A stretch of DNA of 64,000 bases from positions 434,001 through 498,000 of the forward strand of contig NZ_AP024651.1 of NCBI RefSeq assembly GCF_019977295.1, read 5' to 3'. Positions 62,109 to 64,000 of this stretch are shown one piece after another (position 1 is the first letter of the stretch; every line of letters begins with the position of its first letter). The stretch comes from Arthrobacter sp. StoSoilB20 (GTDB lineage: Bacteria; Actinomycetota; Actinomycetes; Actinomycetales; Micrococcaceae). The notes beneath the pieces are model-generated. The model did not search any database, was not told the DNA's origin, and was given only the letters and a program-made list of their open reading frames with translations. Both the position numbers and the translations under genes were made by a program.

Positions 62109-62171
62109 GTGTCGGCGCGTTACGGAGTGGTGTCGGCGCGCTACGGGGTGGTGTCGCCGCGCTACGCGAAA
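62109..62171. repeat. Three 21-bp tandem units
   Basis: Units at 62109-62129, 62130-62150 and 62151-62171 share GTGTCGGCGCG and CTACGG; the third has a few changes. On the plus strand they would read as the heptapeptide VSARYGV, but the frame has no start or family. The repeats lie upstream of the tRNA-Cys gene as that gene is read. Possible replication slippage product; function unknown. Confidence 0.7.
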
Positions 62172-62253
62172 GTTGCCCTGCGTTGCTTCCGGTGACGGAC
62201 GGGCTCCAGCGGCTCAGCGGCTCAAGGCGCCTACAAACGCGTGGTCCCTGGCT

Positions 62254-62694
62254 TCATCCCGCGGGGGAGCGCAGCCGGGCCACTTTGGAAACTCCCGACG
62301 CCACCAGCAGTGTGAGGATGGCCGCTGCCATGTGTGTGTATAGAAGGAGATGTACATCCCCGCCACTGCTCGCAGCACCCTCAGGTACGTCCCCCAGGGA
62401 CTGCCCTCCGTGGAAGTGGTCCAGGAAACCGTTGCCGGGGAAGTAGCCACCAAAGGCGTCGAATCCGAGGTGCAACAGCTGCTGGGCCACGCCGGAGAGC
62501 AGCAGCAACAACAAGGGCCCGTGCACCCATCGGGCGATCAGCTGGGCGGCCAAGCAGCCGAGTGCGGCGAAGCCCAGGAGAACGGGAATGGCGGGGGCGC
62601 TCCCGCCGGCCACCATGTGCGCCACCAGGCCCAGGGCCACAGCCACCAGGCCGGCCACCCAGGCCCACTTGTCCTGCACAGACACTGCACGCAT
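62254..62694 (-). CDS. Predicted membrane protein of unknown function
   Basis: From ATG 62694, with AAAGGA 6 nt upstream on the minus strand, the product is 146 residues with about four hydrophobic helices (WAWVAGLVAVALGLVAHMV, IPVLLGFAALGCLAAQLI, HGPLLLLLLSGVAQQLLHLGF and a C-terminal LLLYTHMAAAILTLLVASGV). Four His residues (HLGFDAFGGYFPGNGFLDHFHGG) lie between helices 3 and 4, a possible metal or haem site. No family is recognised. It lies 69 nt after hutG on the same strand. Confidence 0.7.
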   Translation of the reverse strand: MRAVSVQDKWAWVAGLVAVALGLVAHMVAGGSAPAIPVLLGFAALGCLAAQLIARWVHGPLLLLLLSGVAQQLLHLGFDAFGGYFPGNGFLDHFHGGQSLGDVPEGAASSGGDVHLLLYTHMAAAILTLLVASGVSKVARLRSPAG

Positions 62695-62763
62695 CGCCAT
62701 TCCTTTCCTCCACACAGGCTATGCGGAGGAAGTTCCCGGGAACAGGCCCGGCTAAACGCCTCT

Positions 62764-63714
62764 CTACGCGAGCAGGGTGTTCACCAGGCGTGCTGCCACT
62801 TTGGCGGTGCGGTGATCTATGTCGAACTCCGGATTCAGCTCCGCGACATCCAGGTGCAGCAGCTTCCCGCTCGCAGCAACCTGGCGGCAGACCGCGCTGA
62901 TTACCGGCAACGGCACACCGTAAGCAGCAGGGGCGCTCACCCCGGGTGCCACCGAAGCCGGCATCACGTCCAGATCGATGGTCAAGTACAGTACGTCCAC
63001 CCCGGCCAGGAAGTCGGCAACAAAAATCTCCACAGCCTCCGGCGTGCACAGCTCGTCCGGCAGGTACTTCACGCCCAGGCGGTCGGCCGTATCAAAGAGG
63101 GCACGCGTGTTGTTGGGCTCCGAAATTCCGACGACGGCGTACTTCAGTTCCCGTCCGGCGGCCGCTTCTGCGTGGGCCATCTGAAGGAACGGCGTGCCTG
63201 AGCTCGGCGTGGGCTCATCGCGCAGGTCAAAGTGGGCATCCAGGTTCAGCACGCCGAGCCTTTTGCCGCGAACTGCTTCAGAACCTGCCACCCCAAGGTA
63301 GCTGGCGAACGCGGTCTCGTGGCCGCCGCCCAGCACCACGGTGAGGTTTCCGGCGTCGAGCAATCCCGATATGGCGCGTCCGGCGCGCTCTTGTCCCGAC
63401 TCCAGTGAGTCGTCCTCCACAACCACATCACCGGCGTCGAACACGTCACGGTCAAGGTGGAACGCCAGCGGCCCCAGCGCTGAACGGATGGCGGCAGGTG
63501 CTGCGGCAGCGCCCACGCGGCCCTTGTTGCGGAGGACACCGGCGTCGCTGCAGAAGCCAAGCACGACGGCGGGACGCGAGGACGTGGCAGGCATGGCCGA
63601 GGTCAGGGGTGCTACTGCTTGCCACCAGCGGCGGTGTTCGGTGCCGTCCCCGTCAAAGCGGCCCGTCCAGGGTGTGGGGCTGACGTCGACAGTGGGGATG
63701 CTGCTGGTTTCCAT
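62764..63714 (-). CDS. hutG: Formimidoylglutamase (arginase/agmatinase family)
   Basis: HutG hydrolyses N-formimidoyl-glutamate to glutamate and formamide, the last step of the four-enzyme Hut route. The 316-residue protein has the binuclear Mn ligands of ureohydrolases: GGGHE, NLDAHFDLR and TIDLDVMPAS. The context of hutUH and an EPNNTRALFD segment favour HutG over arginase or agmatinase. It is on the strand opposite to hutUH and about 1.8 kb from hutH, so it has its own promoter. Confidence 0.9.
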   Translation of the reverse strand: METSSIPTVDVSPTPWTGRFDGDGTEHRRWWQAVAPLTSAMPATSSRPAVVLGFCSDAGVLRNKGRVGAAAAPAAIRSALGPLAFHLDRDVFDAGDVVVEDDSLESGQERAGRAISGLLDAGNLTVVLGGGHETAFASYLGVAGSEAVRGKRLGVLNLDAHFDLRDEPTPSSGTPFLQMAHAEAAAGRELKYAVVGISEPNNTRALFDTADRLGVKYLPDELCTPEAVEIFVADFLAGVDVLYLTIDLDVMPASVAPGVSAPAAYGVPLPVISAVCRQVAASGKLLHLDVAELNPEFDIDHRTAKVAARLVNTLLA

Positions 63715-63788
63715 GCCTTAAGCACACCCGAAGGCGGGCACTAAAACCAGCGATCCAATCACCCGGGTGTCCGGAATCTCGGACTTCC

Positions 63789-64000
63789 CTACTTGACCCC
63801 CAACAACTCCTCCACAGTTCCGATGCCGAAGAACAGCAGGAAGGCAGCTGCCACGGCCCACATGAGGGGGTGGACTTCACGGGCGCGGCCCTGGAAAGTG
63901 CGGATGAGGACGTAGGAAATGAAGCCCGCGCCAAGGCCGTTGGCGATCGAGTACGTGAACGGCATCAGGGAAATGGTGAGGAAGGCCGGGATGCCAACGC
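63789..64000 (-). CDS. NCS2-family purine permease (AzgA-like), C-terminal part
   Basis: Only the last 70 codons lie in the window; the gene runs off the right edge. The readable part, PAFLTISLMPFTYSIANGLG, AGFISYVLIRTFQGRAREVHP and LMWAVAAAFLLFFGIGTVEEL, is the C-terminal end of the AzgA-type guanine/hypoxanthine/adenine permeases, with its last two transmembrane helices. The stop is at 63789-63791. No functional link to hutG, 74 bp beyond it, is evident. Confidence 0.85.
   Translation of the reverse strand, partial: VGIPAFLTISLMPFTYSIANGLGAGFISYVLIRTFQGRAREVHPLMWAVAAAFLLFFGIGTVEELLGVK

Noticed and set aside
61908..62195. 95-codon plus frame including VSARYG repeats
   Set aside because: It runs across the tRNA-Cys gene, has no ribosome-binding site and no family resemblance; the repeat is better described at DNA level.

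Overview
The window is high-GC actinobacterial DNA with densely packed genes, many GTG/TTG starts, many 4-nt ATGA/GTGA overlaps, DtxR-type iron boxes, a DUF222/HNH gene, an actinobacterial Cys-Ser-Gly histidine ammonia-lyase and MmyB-type regulators. Together these point to a soil member of the Micrococcaceae, most likely Arthrobacter or Paenarthrobacter. This rests on recognising protein families, not on any search. No rRNA, CRISPR array, insertion sequence, phage module or replication origin was seen. It reads as ordinary chromosome with several accessory catabolic clusters.

Layout. 0.3-8.5 kb: a ROK repressor divergent from a three-gene glycoside hydrolase operon (GH3, GH106 rhamnosidase-like, GH43) for plant cell-wall oligosaccharides. 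8.5-14.2 kb: a CDF cation exporter, an MmyB-type regulator, ilvD and a pyruvate-oxidase-like ThDP enzyme. 14.4-21.4 kb: small proteins, a META lipoprotein, glutaminase followed by an MFS gene broken by an in-frame amber codon, and a second MFS exporter. 21.5-25.3 kb: an unknown protein overlapping pxpA, then pxpC with no pxpB, then a Fic AMP-transferase behind repeated TGAGAAAA motifs. 25.3-31.5 kb: VOC, DUF445, GDPD, DoxX-like, AzlCD, DUF5684, TetR and a thiamine-binding protein. 31.5-34.3 kb: an SDR, TetR, O-methyltransferase and GNAT set with shared GGTCAAAAA operators.

34.3-36.8 kb holds the most unusual locus: a 97-residue protein made largely of DGGA repeats, directly followed by a JmjC-type Fe(II)/2-oxoglutarate oxygenase and a sucrase/ferredoxin-like protein in one tight operon. 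This could be a peptide or protein modification system. 37.9-47.4 kb is an iron module: a heterodimeric ABC exporter-fold pair with one degenerate ATP site, an AraC regulator, and a binding protein, siderophore-interacting reductase, two FecCD permeases and an ATPase, with two DtxR/IdeR-like boxes. 47.5-50.6 kb: LysR, an MHS-family transporter and 3-hydroxybutyrate dehydrogenase.

52.6-63.7 kb is a dispersed histidine-utilisation region: an APC permease, an ALF-repeat surface protein, an IclR regulator, hutU, hutH and, after several small genes and a tRNA-Cys, hutG on the other strand. hutI is not in the window. The right edge cuts an NCS2 purine permease.
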